Shown here piece after piece: positions 31,977-40,871 of a stretch of DNA of 64,000 bases (positions are counted from its first letter, which is position 1; every line of letters starts with the position of its first letter). The translations under genes and the position numbers were made by a program. Origin of the DNA: CAZSSH01 sp964609825 (lineage in GTDB: Bacteria > Verrucomicrobiota > Lentisphaeria > Victivallales > Victivallaceae); assembly GCA_964609825.1 (NCBI GenBank), contig CAZSSH010000005.1:124001-188000 (forward strand), read 5' to 3'. The notes below the pieces were generated by a model. The model ran no database searches. It was not told the origin of the DNA and saw only the letters and a list, made by a program, of their open reading frames with translations.

Positions 31977-33206
31977 ATGAAATTTTGTCTGATTTTAGGG
32001 GGCGGCATCTCCGGCAAGGCGGCCGCCCGGTTGGCGGGACTGCTCGATTTTGAGAGTTTAATTGTGAGCGATCAGCAGCCGGTCGATCCGGCGCTGATTG
32101 ACCGGGCCGATTTGATCGTTTGCAGCCCCGGGATGAAACCCTTGGTTTCGCCGTGGTATCAGGCGGCGTCGGCGAGCAAAAAAGAGTTTATTAGCGAGAT
32201 GGAGTTCGGCAGCCGCAATTTCAAGGGTCCGATGCTTGCCGTTACCGGCACCAACGGCAAAACCACCACCACCGAGCTCACAGTGCATTTGCTCAAAGCG
32301 TTGGGTTTTGCGGCCGTCGAGGCGGGCAACATCGGAGTACCCTTGTGCGACATCGCCGCCGACTGCCTGGAAGGAAAACTACCCGCCGCCGCGCTGCCGG
32401 TGGTCGAGGTGAGCTCCTTTCAGCTCGAGCGCTGTTTCACCTTTGCCCCGTTGGCGGCGGCGATCCTCAACATTGAGTCCGATCACGTCGACCGTTACGC
32501 GGGCGGCTTTGCCGAGTATCAACAAATGAAGTACAAAATCTTTGATCATGTCGCCAAAGACAATCAGATTTACGGCATCTCGATGAAAAAGAATTTCGTC
32601 CAGTATGTCGAAATTGCCGACGGCAAGCTCTTTTATAAGGGAAAACCCCTTGTCAACTTGGCCGAAACGAGTTTAGGGGCCCCCCATAACTGCGAAAATC
32701 TTTGCTGCGCCGCCGAATTGGTGTCGCGCGTGGCGAGCGACAAACAAATGGACTCGCGCGCGTTTGCCGACGCGGTGAAATCGTTCCATACCGGGCGGCA
32801 CCGGATGGAGACGGTGTGGGAGGATAATAATATTATCTACATCAACGACTCCAAGGCCACCAACCCGGCTTCGGTCGCGGCGGCGCTGCGGACGGTCAAG
32901 CGGCCGGTGGTGATTTTACTCGGCGGGCTGGACAAGGAGATGGATTTCTCGCTTCTCAACGACTTTGCCAAGCAAATCCGCCTCGCGGTCGTGTTTGGCC
33001 AGTGCCGCGACAAGATCAAAGCGGCGATTGCGAACAAGATTGATTTCATTGACGTTGGCAATGATTTCAAGCTCGCCGTCGGCACCGCCAAATTGGCGGC
33101 CAAGCCCGGCGACGCGGTATTGCTCTCGCCCGCCTGTGCGAGCATGGATATGTTTAAAGACTACAAGGAGCGCGGTGAATTGTTTGCCCAATATGTGAAA
33201 CAATGA
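31977..33206 (+). CDS. murD: UDP-N-acetylmuramoyl-L-alanine:D-glutamate ligase
   Basis: 409 residues from the ATG at 31977; a TTG one codon earlier (31974) is better spaced from GGGAG and is a real alternative. Mur-ligase hallmarks: N-terminal LILGGGISGKAAARLA, ATP loop VTGTNGKTTTTELTVHL, VEVSSFQLERCF, ILNIESDHVDRYAG, HRMETVWEDNNIIYINDSKATNP. It adds D-glutamate to UDP-MurNAc-L-Ala in the cytoplasm, showing that this organism makes peptidoglycan. It is about 30-40 residues shorter than E. coli MurD. Its stop overlaps the uvrB start as ATGA. First gene of a ten-gene operon. Confidence 0.93.
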   Translation: MKFCLILGGGISGKAAARLAGLLDFESLIVSDQQPVDPALIDRADLIVCSPGMKPLVSPWYQAASASKKEFISEMEFGSRNFKGPMLAVTGTNGKTTTTELTVHLLKALGFAAVEAGNIGVPLCDIAADCLEGKLPAAALPVVEVSSFQLERCFTFAPLAAAILNIESDHVDRYAGGFAEYQQMKYKIFDHVAKDNQIYGISMKKNFVQYVEIADGKLFYKGKPLVNLAETSLGAPHNCENLCCAAELVSRVASDKQMDSRAFADAVKSFHTGRHRMETVWEDNNIIYINDSKATNPASVAAALRTVKRPVVILLGGLDKEMDFSLLNDFAKQIRLAVVFGQCRDKIKAAIANKIDFIDVGNDFKLAVGTAKLAAKPGDAVLLSPACASMDMFKDYKERGELFAQYVKQ

Positions 33207-35221
33207 GTTTGTTTACCTTAAAATCGAGCTATCAACCCTCGGGCGACCAGCCGCAGGCCATCGCCCGACTGGTGGACAACATCGAAAAGGGCGATCAGTA
33301 CCAAACGTTGCTCGGGGTGACCGGCTCCGGCAAGACCTTTACTTTGGCCAACGCGATTGCCAAGCTCGACCGCCCGGTGCTCGTTTTGTCGCACAACAAA
33401 ACGTTGGCGGCACAGCTTTACAGCGAGTTTAAGGGCTTTTTTCCCGACAACGCGGTCGAGTACTTTATCAGTTATTACGATTATTATCTCCCTGAGTCCT
33501 ACATCCCGCAGACCGATACTTACATCGCCAAAGATGCATCGATTAACGAAAATATTGAGAAACTCCGTTTGTCGGCCACCGCGAGTTTGGTCGAGCGGCG
33601 TGATGTGATTGTGGTCGCCAGCGTGTCATGCATTTACGGCTTGGGTTCGCCCGACGATTACGCCGATTTGTGCGTCCGCGTCGAGGTTGGCCAGAGCATT
33701 GAGCGCGACGAAATTTTGCGCCGCTTGGTCGACATCCAGTATGAGCGCAACGATACTTCGCCCGAAAAAGGCGAATTCCGTGTCCGGGGCGACATTGTGG
33801 ACGTTTTTGAGCCGCAGCGCGACGACTTTCTGCGTTTGTCCTTTTTTGGCGACGAAATTGAGCGCATCGAAAGGCGCGACGTCACCACCGGCAAAATCAA
33901 GAGCAAACCGACGACGTTGACGTTGTTTCCCTGCAAACACTTTGTTTTGCCGCCCGACCGGATCGCCGCCGCCAAGGCCAAGATCATGGCCGAGCTCAGG
34001 GAGCGCGTGGCTTATTTTGAGCAAAACAATTTATTGGTCGAGGCCCAGCGTTTGCAGCAGCGGGTAACTTATGATATGGAGATGATTACCGAAATCGGCT
34101 ATTGCAGCGGGATTGAAAATTACTCGGTGTATCTCTCCAACCGGCCGTATGACTCACGACCGTACTGTCTCTTTGACTTTTTTCCGGACGATTTTTTGAT
34201 GGTGATTGACGAGTCGCACGTGACCTTGCCCCAGTTGCAGGCGATGTACAAGGCCGACCGCAGCCGCAAGCAAACCTTGATCGACCACGGTTTCCGCTTG
34301 CCCTCGGCGCTGCAAAACCGGCCGCTCAAGTTTGACGAATTTGAGGAGCTTTGCGGCGACACCGTGTTTGTCTCGGCGACGCCGGGGCCCTATGAGTTAA
34401 ACAAGAGCACCGAAGTCGTCGAGCTTGTGGTCCGGCCCACCGGTTTGCTGGACCCCCCGGTCGAAATCCGCCCCTTGGAGGGGCAGATCGATGATGTGAT
34501 TGCCGAAATCCGCAAGGCGGCCGCCAAGGGCGAGCGAACGTTGGTCACCACGTTAACCAAAAAGAGCTCGGAGCGGTTGGCCGATTATTTGTCCGAAATC
34601 GGGATCAAAGTAAGCTATCTCCACTCCGAGCTGGATGCTTTGGAGCGCGTCCGCGTCCTCAATCAGCTGAAAGCGGGGCATGTCGATTGCATCATCGGGA
34701 TCAACCTTTTGCGCGAGGGGATCGATTTACCCGAAGTCGCTTTGGTCGCCATTTTGGACGCCGACAAGGAGGGATTTTTGCGCTCGGAGCGCTCTTTGGT
34801 CCAGACCGCCGGGCGCGCGGCGCGCAACGCCGCGGGGCGGGTGATTTTGTATGCCGACCAACTGACGCCGAGCATGAAGGCTTTGATGGCCACCACCGAG
34901 CGACGCCGCGAGCGCCAGATGGAGTACAATCAAATTCATCACATTACGCCGACGACCATTGTCCGCCCGCCCAACATCACCATCGCCGATGCGGTGGGGT
35001 CGCCCAAAAAGAAAACGCGCAAACTGCCGCAATTGGCCGAAAATATGCTGGACGGCGAAGTGGATTTATCCGAGTGCGGCTTGACCGCCAACGAATTGGA
35101 GGAGCTGATCGGCGAGCTGACGGGAGAAATGCTCAATGCCGCCGAGGCCTTGGAGTTTGAGCGTGCTGCCGATTTGCGCGACCAGATTAAAAAATTGTCG
35201 GGAGCAAATTCGTCAAAATAA
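33203..35221 (+). CDS. uvrB: excinuclease ABC subunit B
   Basis: 672 residues, full length. Walker A GVTGSGKTFTLAN, the beta-hairpin region ISYYDYYLPESYIPQTDTYI, VERRDVIVVASVSCIYGLGSP, helicase motif FLMVIDESHVTLPQL, LREGIDLPEVALVAILDADKEGFLRS, QTAGRAARN, and a C-terminal UVR domain (ALEFERAADLRDQIKKL). It verifies lesions in nucleotide excision repair with UvrA and UvrC, whose genes are not in the window. Translationally coupled to murD. Confidence 0.97.
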   Translation: MSLFTLKSSYQPSGDQPQAIARLVDNIEKGDQYQTLLGVTGSGKTFTLANAIAKLDRPVLVLSHNKTLAAQLYSEFKGFFPDNAVEYFISYYDYYLPESYIPQTDTYIAKDASINENIEKLRLSATASLVERRDVIVVASVSCIYGLGSPDDYADLCVRVEVGQSIERDEILRRLVDIQYERNDTSPEKGEFRVRGDIVDVFEPQRDDFLRLSFFGDEIERIERRDVTTGKIKSKPTTLTLFPCKHFVLPPDRIAAAKAKIMAELRERVAYFEQNNLLVEAQRLQQRVTYDMEMITEIGYCSGIENYSVYLSNRPYDSRPYCLFDFFPDDFLMVIDESHVTLPQLQAMYKADRSRKQTLIDHGFRLPSALQNRPLKFDEFEELCGDTVFVSATPGPYELNKSTEVVELVVRPTGLLDPPVEIRPLEGQIDDVIAEIRKAAAKGERTLVTTLTKKSSERLADYLSEIGIKVSYLHSELDALERVRVLNQLKAGHVDCIIGINLLREGIDLPEVALVAILDADKEGFLRSERSLVQTAGRAARNAAGRVILYADQLTPSMKALMATTERRRERQMEYNQIHHITPTTIVRPPNITIADAVGSPKKKTRKLPQLAENMLDGEVDLSECGLTANELEELIGELTGEMLNAAEALEFERAADLRDQIKKLSGANSSK

Positions 35222-35238
35222 ATGCCGGGAGGTCACTC

Positions 35239-36168
35239 ATGGCCGGAGAATTTTTACAACACTGTGAATTGTGCGAGCGCCGCTGCAAGGTGGACCGCAT
35301 CGCGGGTGAGCTCGGCTTTTGCGCCGCCCCGGCGACTTCGGCGCCGAGCAAATTTTTTGTCAGTTTCGGCGAGGAGGCAATGCTCAACCCGGCTTATATG
35401 CTTTATTTCCCGTATTGTAATTTGCGTTGCGCCTATTGCTCCAATCACGAGTTTATCGCCGATGATTTTCACTCCGGCTCACCATTTCTCCCGCAGGAGA
35501 TCGTCCGCAAAATCGACGACGCTTTTATCGCCGGAAAAATTAAGGTATTGCAGATTTTGGGCGGCGAGCCGACCGTTTCGCTCTATGGCGCGCTGCAAGT
35601 TGTCGAGAAACTTTCTTCCGGCGTCCCGGTTGTGTGGAACAGTAATTTTTATCACACCCTCGAAACCTTTCAAAGATTGGAAACATTTGTCGATTTTTAC
35701 GTCGCCGACCTCAAATTCGGCAATGATGAGTGTGCTTCCCGGCTGGCCGCCGTGCCCGATTATATGGCAGTCGTCAAGCGCAATCTCGAGCTGGTGCCGC
35801 CGGGACGGCTGTTAATCCGCCATTTGCCGTTGGGCGGGCACTGGGAATGCTGTACCTTGCCCGTATTAAAGTATTTGCGCGACCGTTTCCCGGAGGTCTT
35901 GACCGCGTTTCACGAGCTGATGCCCGACCGGGCCGGGGTCTGCAAGGCATTGACCGCCGCCGAGAAGCGGCGGCTGGATCAAACCGTTGGTGATTTTAAC
36001 CTCAGGCGCCTTTATTCCGAGTACAATCTGGCATCCCCGGCCGCTCCGGCCGCCGGGCAGTTTTCGGGTGAAATTTTAATTCGCAAAGACGGCTCGGTGG
36101 TGGTGCAGGACGTCCCTGAGCCCGTCCGTGATGTGTTGAAAACCTTGCTAACGGGAAGTACAGGATGA
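35239..36168 (+). CDS. radical SAM protein (PflX/COG1313-like)
   Basis: 309 residues. YCNLRCAYCSN gives the CX3CX2C iron-sulfur motif, and LGGEPTVSL the glycine-rich SAM motif. An extra N-terminal Cys set (CELCERRC ... GFC) is typical of the pyruvate-formate-lyase-activase-like COG1313 group, whose substrates are mostly unknown. GGGAGGT precedes the start. Its stop overlaps the start of the membrane-protein gene (ATGA), suggesting tight coupling. It may activate or modify a partner protein, but none is identified here. Confidence 0.85.
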   Translation: MAGEFLQHCELCERRCKVDRIAGELGFCAAPATSAPSKFFVSFGEEAMLNPAYMLYFPYCNLRCAYCSNHEFIADDFHSGSPFLPQEIVRKIDDAFIAGKIKVLQILGGEPTVSLYGALQVVEKLSSGVPVVWNSNFYHTLETFQRLETFVDFYVADLKFGNDECASRLAAVPDYMAVVKRNLELVPPGRLLIRHLPLGGHWECCTLPVLKYLRDRFPEVLTAFHELMPDRAGVCKALTAAEKRRLDQTVGDFNLRRLYSEYNLASPAAPAAGQFSGEILIRKDGSVVVQDVPEPVRDVLKTLLTGSTG

Positions 36169-36791
36169 ATCAGCAACGTGAAGAATACACGGTCAATTTG
36201 ATGCCGCGATTTTCGATGTCGGGTAAAATCAAAATGCTGCTCTTGTTTGAGGCCGCCGCCTTTGTACTGCTGCTGACTTTTCCGGGATCGGCAATTTACG
36301 GCCGTGTTTCGTGGTTGCAGCCTTGGACTTGGCTGGTCAATGTTTTGGTGATCCCCAATGTTATGTTTTTGATTATGATTCTCTGCGGTACGCTGTTTTT
36401 GACCAACATGGTGGATAAGTCGCTGAAAAATGCATTTTTCTGGCTGTTCTTACTGGGGCATATTGTCATTTTTTCGTTGCTCGGCGCGATGGTTATGAAG
36501 CTGGGCGGGTATTACCCGGAGCTGTTGGTGCTGCCCGTCGCGGGGGCGGTCTGGCATTTGAGCCGCAAAGAAGAGTGGCAATTTTTGTTTTTGCCGGTCA
36601 AAGCGCGTTTGCTTTTGACAATTTTTATGTTATTGTATTTTTTGCCGATGGTCATGGCGGGTGCCTGGTCGGGCGTTTTTTTGGATTTGGCGGCGGTTTG
36701 CAGCGGTTACTGGGTGATGCGGTTGTTGGAGAATATCTCTTTGCGGTCTCTCTCCAAACCGGATAAAATACATTTTATTGAGTTCAAATAG
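36165..36791 (+). CDS. polytopic membrane protein of unknown function
   Basis: 208 residues, not recognised. About five to six hydrophobic segments are visible (roughly 22-42, 55-80, 88-112, 118-130, 145-165, 167-185) with charged ends and a basic C-terminal tail. There is no signal peptide, catalytic motif or repeat. It starts inside the stop of the radical SAM gene and ends 9 bp before the Ycf46-like ATPase, so it may be a membrane partner of either. No function is claimed. Confidence 0.75.
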   Translation: MNQQREEYTVNLMPRFSMSGKIKMLLLFEAAAFVLLLTFPGSAIYGRVSWLQPWTWLVNVLVIPNVMFLIMILCGTLFLTNMVDKSLKNAFFWLFLLGHIVIFSLLGAMVMKLGGYYPELLVLPVAGAVWHLSRKEEWQFLFLPVKARLLLTIFMLLYFLPMVMAGAWSGVFLDLAAVCSGYWVMRLLENISLRSLSKPDKIHFIEFK

Positions 36792-36800
36792 AGGTGAAAC

Positions 36801-38360
36801 ATGGCGGAATCCGAGAAAACTTACGATGAGCTCGAGATGCTGATCCGGGCGCGTTACCCGGTCATCAACATTATTTCATATGAGGAGCAGCGCATTTTGT
36901 CGCACCTCAATGACATTGCCAACCGGCGCAATAAAAAGATTTATACCTGGAGTTTTAATACCGGGATCGTCCCCTGCGGTCTCACCGACCAGTCCGCCAA
37001 AAAAGCCGATGCTGCCACCCGCGATCCGCTGCAGGCGCTCGACCGGGTGATTGCCAACATTGAGCCGGCAATTTTTGTGTTTTTTGACTTTCACCCGTTT
37101 ATGACCAACCGCAACTACTCGGTGATCCGGCGGCTGCGCGAAGCTGCGCTGGCGCTCAAAAACAGTTACAAGACCTTGATCATCGTCACTCCCGCCATGG
37201 AGCTCTCACCGGATTTGGAAAAGGATATTACGGTCATCGACTATGCTTTGCCGGATGCCGGGCGGATTTCCTGTCTTTTGGATCAAATTTTGGAAGATGT
37301 CAAGGACAATCCCCAGATCAAGATCAAGCTTGATCAAAATGCCCGCGAGCGGTTGGTTCACGCTGCCTTGGGGTTGACGCTAAATGAGGCGGAAAACGTC
37401 TTTGCCCGCGCCTTGGTGCTGCATGGCGGATTATCCGAAAAAAGCGTGTCGGTGGTGTTGGACGAAAAGCGCCAGATCATCCGCAAGTCGGGCGTGTTGG
37501 AGTATTACGAAGTATCGGAGAGCTTTGACTCCATCGGCGGGCTCAAGCTTCTTAAGGACTGGCTGTGGAAGCGCTCGTTTGCCTTTACCGAAAACGCCCG
37601 CGCGTTTGGCCTCCCGCCGCCCAAGGGGGCGCTCTTTTTGGGGGTCCAGGGCTGCGGCAAAAGTTTGTGTGCCAAAGCCGTCGCCGCGGCGTGGAATATG
37701 CCGTTGTTACGGTTTGACGCCGGGCGGTTGTTTGAGAGCGCATTGGGCTCGACCGAGGCCAATTTACGGCGGTCATTGAGCATTGCCGAGTCGGTTTCAC
37801 CGTGCATTTTGTGGATCGACGAAATTGAAAAAGCCTTTGGCGGCGCCAACTCGTCGGGCAACACCGACGGCGGCACTTCGGCGCGTATTTTTGGCACCTT
37901 GCTCACCTGGTTGGCCGAAAAGACCGCCTCGGTGTTTGTCATTGCCACCGCCAACAACATTTCGCGGCTGCCCCCCGAATTATTGCGCAAAGGGCGTTTT
38001 GATGAAATCTTTTTTGTCGATTTGCCGGAGTTGGCCGAGCGCAAGGAAATTTTTAAGATCAAGATTACTGCCGCCGGCCGGTCGCCGGCCGACTTTGATC
38101 TGGAGAAACTGGCGGTCCTCTCGGACGGTTTCAGCGGCGCGGAAATCGCCGAGGCGGTGATCTCGGGGCTCTATGACAGTTATTACGCCGGGCACGATTT
38201 GGCGCAAGCCGAGATCGAGCAGGCGATCATTAATACCGTACCCTTGTCCCGTACGCTGGGCGAAGAAATTACCCGGCTCCGGGAGTGGTGCACCGGCCGC
38301 GCGCGGCCGGCATCCGGGGTTGCCGTATCCGGTCGTGGCAGTTTAAAATTGGAGATTTAG
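36801..38360 (+). CDS. Ycf46-like AAA+ ATPase
   Basis: 519 residues. A ~240-residue N-terminal domain (ELEMLIRARYPVINIISYEE) is followed by one AAA+ module: Walker A GVQGCGKS (281-288), Walker B CILWIDEIEKAF (D340, E341), sensor 1 in IATANNISRLP, and Arg-finger region LLRKGRFDEIFFVDLPE. The N-terminal pattern plus single AAA domain matches the Ycf46 family, known from plastids and cyanobacteria, where it has been linked to carbon use. It is followed by a Ycf35-like and a DUF2997-like gene, so the three probably form a remodelling system. Target unknown. Confidence 0.85.
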   Translation: MAESEKTYDELEMLIRARYPVINIISYEEQRILSHLNDIANRRNKKIYTWSFNTGIVPCGLTDQSAKKADAATRDPLQALDRVIANIEPAIFVFFDFHPFMTNRNYSVIRRLREAALALKNSYKTLIIVTPAMELSPDLEKDITVIDYALPDAGRISCLLDQILEDVKDNPQIKIKLDQNARERLVHAALGLTLNEAENVFARALVLHGGLSEKSVSVVLDEKRQIIRKSGVLEYYEVSESFDSIGGLKLLKDWLWKRSFAFTENARAFGLPPPKGALFLGVQGCGKSLCAKAVAAAWNMPLLRFDAGRLFESALGSTEANLRRSLSIAESVSPCILWIDEIEKAFGGANSSGNTDGGTSARIFGTLLTWLAEKTASVFVIATANNISRLPPELLRKGRFDEIFFVDLPELAERKEIFKIKITAAGRSPADFDLEKLAVLSDGFSGAEIAEAVISGLYDSYYAGHDLAQAEIEQAIINTVPLSRTLGEEITRLREWCTGRARPASGVAVSGRGSLKLEI

Positions 38361-38364
38361 CAAA

Positions 38365-38841
38365 ATGAGCGGAGTCATTGTAATTATGCCGATCGTCGCA
38401 GCCGCCGCCTGGCCGGTGGTGGTGACGGCGGCGTCGACGGTGATGGTGGCGATGGGATTTGCCGCCGTCAATAACGAAATGCAAGTCCAGCAGGAGCAGG
38501 CCGCGGTCACCGAGCTCAATAAAGTGGAGCTTGAGTTGTCCAACTCGGAGGAAGTCGGGCAGAGCGTCGGGCGCGACCAGTCGCTGGAGTTTGTGCGCGA
38601 CGGGCTTACGGTCAAATTTACCCGCGATGTCCGCGGCCGGCTGACCGTCTGCGTCGAGGGGGATTTGCCCAAGGCGGAGCTCGAAGAGCTCGGCTACGAG
38701 TACGCGGGCAAAGTCATCCAACAGTTTGCCTACGACCGGATCATCAACTCGATGGGACAAAAAAGCGGAGTGTCGCTGGTCGAGCAGAGTGTCGATGAGG
38801 ACGAGACGATCCGCATCAAGTTACGCAGTTATGAGGAGTAA
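38365..38841 (+). CDS. membrane-anchored protein with a Ycf35 (DUF1257)-like C-terminus
   Basis: 158 residues. Residues ~4-34 are hydrophobic (IVIMPIVAAAAWPVVVTAAS), a possible membrane anchor. The C-terminal part, especially YAGKVIQQFAYDRIINSM and DEDETIRIKLRSYEE, follows the ending of Ycf35/DUF1257 proteins as I remember them (Q-YAY...GxxxxxE...DGxIRLxL). This is a remote similarity judged by eye. It starts 4 bp after the Ycf46-like ATPase and ends 3 bp before the DUF2997-like gene, the same company these families keep elsewhere. Function unknown; likely substrate adaptor or partner of the ATPase. Confidence 0.68.
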   Translation: MSGVIVIMPIVAAAAWPVVVTAASTVMVAMGFAAVNNEMQVQQEQAAVTELNKVELELSNSEEVGQSVGRDQSLEFVRDGLTVKFTRDVRGRLTVCVEGDLPKAELEELGYEYAGKVIQQFAYDRIINSMGQKSGVSLVEQSVDEDETIRIKLRSYEE

Positions 38842-38844
38842 AAA

Positions 38845-39045
38845 ATGCCGCGCGAAATCATCATTGAGATTGGCAAGGACGGGGTGGTGAGGGCCGACGT
38901 CTCCGGCGTCAAGGGGCCCGGGTGCAAACAGTATTTGGAGGAGTTGCGCGAGTTGCTCGGGCTGGAGCTCTCTTTTGAGCCGAGCTCAGAGTATTACGAA
39001 GCGTCGCAGGACGAGGATGTGGATATTCACAATAAGTATAATTGA
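38845..39045 (+). CDS. DUF2997-like small protein
   Basis: 66 residues. EIIIEIGKDGVVRADVSGVKG, then GPGCKQYLEELRELLG, follows the DUF2997 outline (short beta hairpin, KGxGC, helix). The lone Cys in GPGC is a conserved feature of the family as I recall it. The tail is acidic (SQDEDVDIHN). It probably acts with the Ycf35-like protein and Ycf46-like ATPase; the known families co-occur. No catalytic role is suggested. Confidence 0.65.
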   Translation: MPREIIIEIGKDGVVRADVSGVKGPGCKQYLEELRELLGLELSFEPSSEYYEASQDEDVDIHNKYN

Positions 39046-39047
39046 TT

Positions 39048-40085
39048 ATGAAATGCCCGGCTTGCGGATTTGAAAATTTCGACCGCGCCGTCAAGTGCGT
39101 GCGCTGTCAGGTGTTATTGATGCAGCAGACGGTCGTCGACAGTGACGTGCCGCGCGCCAAGTCGCGCCATCGTATTCGCAACTGGTGGTATGGCCGCTTG
39201 CGCGCCTGGGGATTTCATTGGCTAAAAGATGGCAGTGTCCCCGAAAACTGGTGGCAGCGGCATTTCGGCCGCGGCAGAATATCTTTTGAGCGGTTGCAGA
39301 ATGAGCCACTGCTGCTGACAATATTGTTTTTGCCGTTGAGTTTGCTGCTGCCCTCGTCGGTACAGTTTATGCTCGGGCGCAAATACCGGGGGGCGTTTTT
39401 TTTGCTGATAGCGCTGTCCGGGGCGGCGGCGATTGTTTTATTGATGGGGACACGGTTTTATCTGTTGGGCTTTTATTTGATGGTAATGGCGCAGACTTGC
39501 TCATTTTGCGATTTGATTACGATCCGCTATTGGAGCATGACGCGGCGGATCGTAATTTCGCTGATTGTCAGCATGACTTTATTTTACGGGTTGTTTGACG
39601 TCGAGACTCGCGCTCTTTACCGGGTACTCCAGACGTATGATCTCATGATGATCCCGCGATATTATCTTGGCGGCGAGCTCATTAATGGGATGGTTGTCCG
39701 GATTGAGCGCCCGGCGCAATATCAGGCAGGGGATATTGTGCTTCTGAGAAGCTATTGGCGGCGTGAGCGCGGATATCTCAATCGCGGCGATTATCAGATC
39801 ATTGACCGGCTGCTTGTCAAAGGCGAAAATACCTTAAAAATTAAGCAAAACCGTTTGATTTTTGACAATGGCGAGGTTAACTTAATGACACCGCTCAATC
39901 CTGCATGGCACGCATCGGATATGGAAATTAAATTGCAAAAAGGCGAATATGCCTTATTTCGGTCGTGGTTTACCGGTGTTTACGGTTTGCGCGAGGTCGA
40001 CTTGCGGCCGATTGTCACAGACAGTGATATTGAGTGTAAAATCTCGAAAATTGTTTTTCCGCTGTGGCAGCGCAAAACATTATAA
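39048..40085 (+). CDS. zinc-ribbon membrane protein with a signal-peptidase-like C-terminal region
   Basis: 345 residues from the ATG at 39048; a TTG at 39042 overlapping the previous stop is possible. The N-terminus MKCPACGFENFDRAVKCVRC is a four-Cys zinc ribbon. Four to five membrane segments lie between ~88 and ~190. The C-terminal ~130 residues run in the order QAGDIVLLRSY, QIIDRLLVKGE, then KGEYALFRSW, similar to the GD-V, RVIGxPGD and EYFVxGD boxes of signal peptidase I. The catalytic Ser and Lys of that family are not seen. It may be a non-catalytic relative or an independent fold. Lies between the DUF2997-like and TPR genes. Confidence 0.7.
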   Translation: MKCPACGFENFDRAVKCVRCQVLLMQQTVVDSDVPRAKSRHRIRNWWYGRLRAWGFHWLKDGSVPENWWQRHFGRGRISFERLQNEPLLLTILFLPLSLLLPSSVQFMLGRKYRGAFFLLIALSGAAAIVLLMGTRFYLLGFYLMVMAQTCSFCDLITIRYWSMTRRIVISLIVSMTLFYGLFDVETRALYRVLQTYDLMMIPRYYLGGELINGMVVRIERPAQYQAGDIVLLRSYWRRERGYLNRGDYQIIDRLLVKGENTLKIKQNRLIFDNGEVNLMTPLNPAWHASDMEIKLQKGEYALFRSWFTGVYGLREVDLRPIVTDSDIECKISKIVFPLWQRKTL

Positions 40086-40100
40086 CTTATATGAGGCAGC

Positions 40101-40871
40101 ATGGGCAGATTTGACGCACTGGAGCTGAATGAGGCGCAGCAGGCCAAGACCAAAAAATCCAATTTTGGCGAAATGCTGAAAGACGCCCGGTATTTTATCG
40201 ATTTGGGGGAAGATCACTTTTACCAGTTGGAGTATGAGCAGGCGCTCAAGGATTACTCGGCGGCGGTCCGCATCGACGGCGGCGCTCAGGAGGCGTGGCG
40301 CGGTCAGTTGCTGTGTCTGTTGGCTCTGGAGGAGTACCGCGAAGTGGAGTTGTGGCTTAAAAAAGCAATTGAGCTTGTCGGCGAAAACGCCGATTTTTTG
40401 GCCATACAAGCTTTGGTTTGCGGGCGGACCGGCGACTTTGACCGGGCCTGCGGTTACTCCGATGCGGCGATGGAGAGCTCCGGGTGTTCGCCGCTGCCGT
40501 TGATCGTCCGCGGCGAGTTGTTTCTCTACTGCAAACGCAACGGAGAGTACTGTTTTGAGCAGGCCTACACCTTGAGTCCCAATTGGAAGACCGCTTTGCT
40601 GATCGCTCAAGGTTGTTTGTTTTCGCGCCGTCGTCAGGGCTCGATGATTGCGCTCAAGTATGTAAAAACTGCGCTCGACCGCGAGCCGCAGCGCAGTGAA
40701 CTTTATCTCATGCTTGCCAAGGTCAATCTGGCTCTCGGCCGCAACCGCGAAGCCAATATCGCTTTGGACGAGGCGGTGGCGCTCAAGTCCGAGCTCAGGG
40801 TTGCACCTCAATTGAGGTCGCAATTGATAAAAAGAGGTTTTTGGGGCTGGTTGGGAGGTATGTTTAAATGA
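40101..40871 (+). CDS. TPR-repeat protein
   Basis: 256 residues. Helical repeats of TPR type cover most of the length: DHFYQLEYEQALKDYSAAV, AWRGQLLCLLALEEYREVEL, LAIQALVCGRTGDFDRACGY, ELYLMLAKVNLALGRNREAN. It ends in a short basic/hydrophobic tail (KRGFWGWLGGMFK). No signal peptide is visible. TPR proteins scaffold complexes; the gene overlaps pilT by four bases (ATGA), so it may belong to the pilus or secretion apparatus or link it to the preceding membrane proteins. Confidence 0.8.
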   Translation: MGRFDALELNEAQQAKTKKSNFGEMLKDARYFIDLGEDHFYQLEYEQALKDYSAAVRIDGGAQEAWRGQLLCLLALEEYREVELWLKKAIELVGENADFLAIQALVCGRTGDFDRACGYSDAAMESSGCSPLPLIVRGELFLYCKRNGEYCFEQAYTLSPNWKTALLIAQGCLFSRRRQGSMIALKYVKTALDREPQRSELYLMLAKVNLALGRNREANIALDEAVALKSELRVAPQLRSQLIKRGFWGWLGGMFK

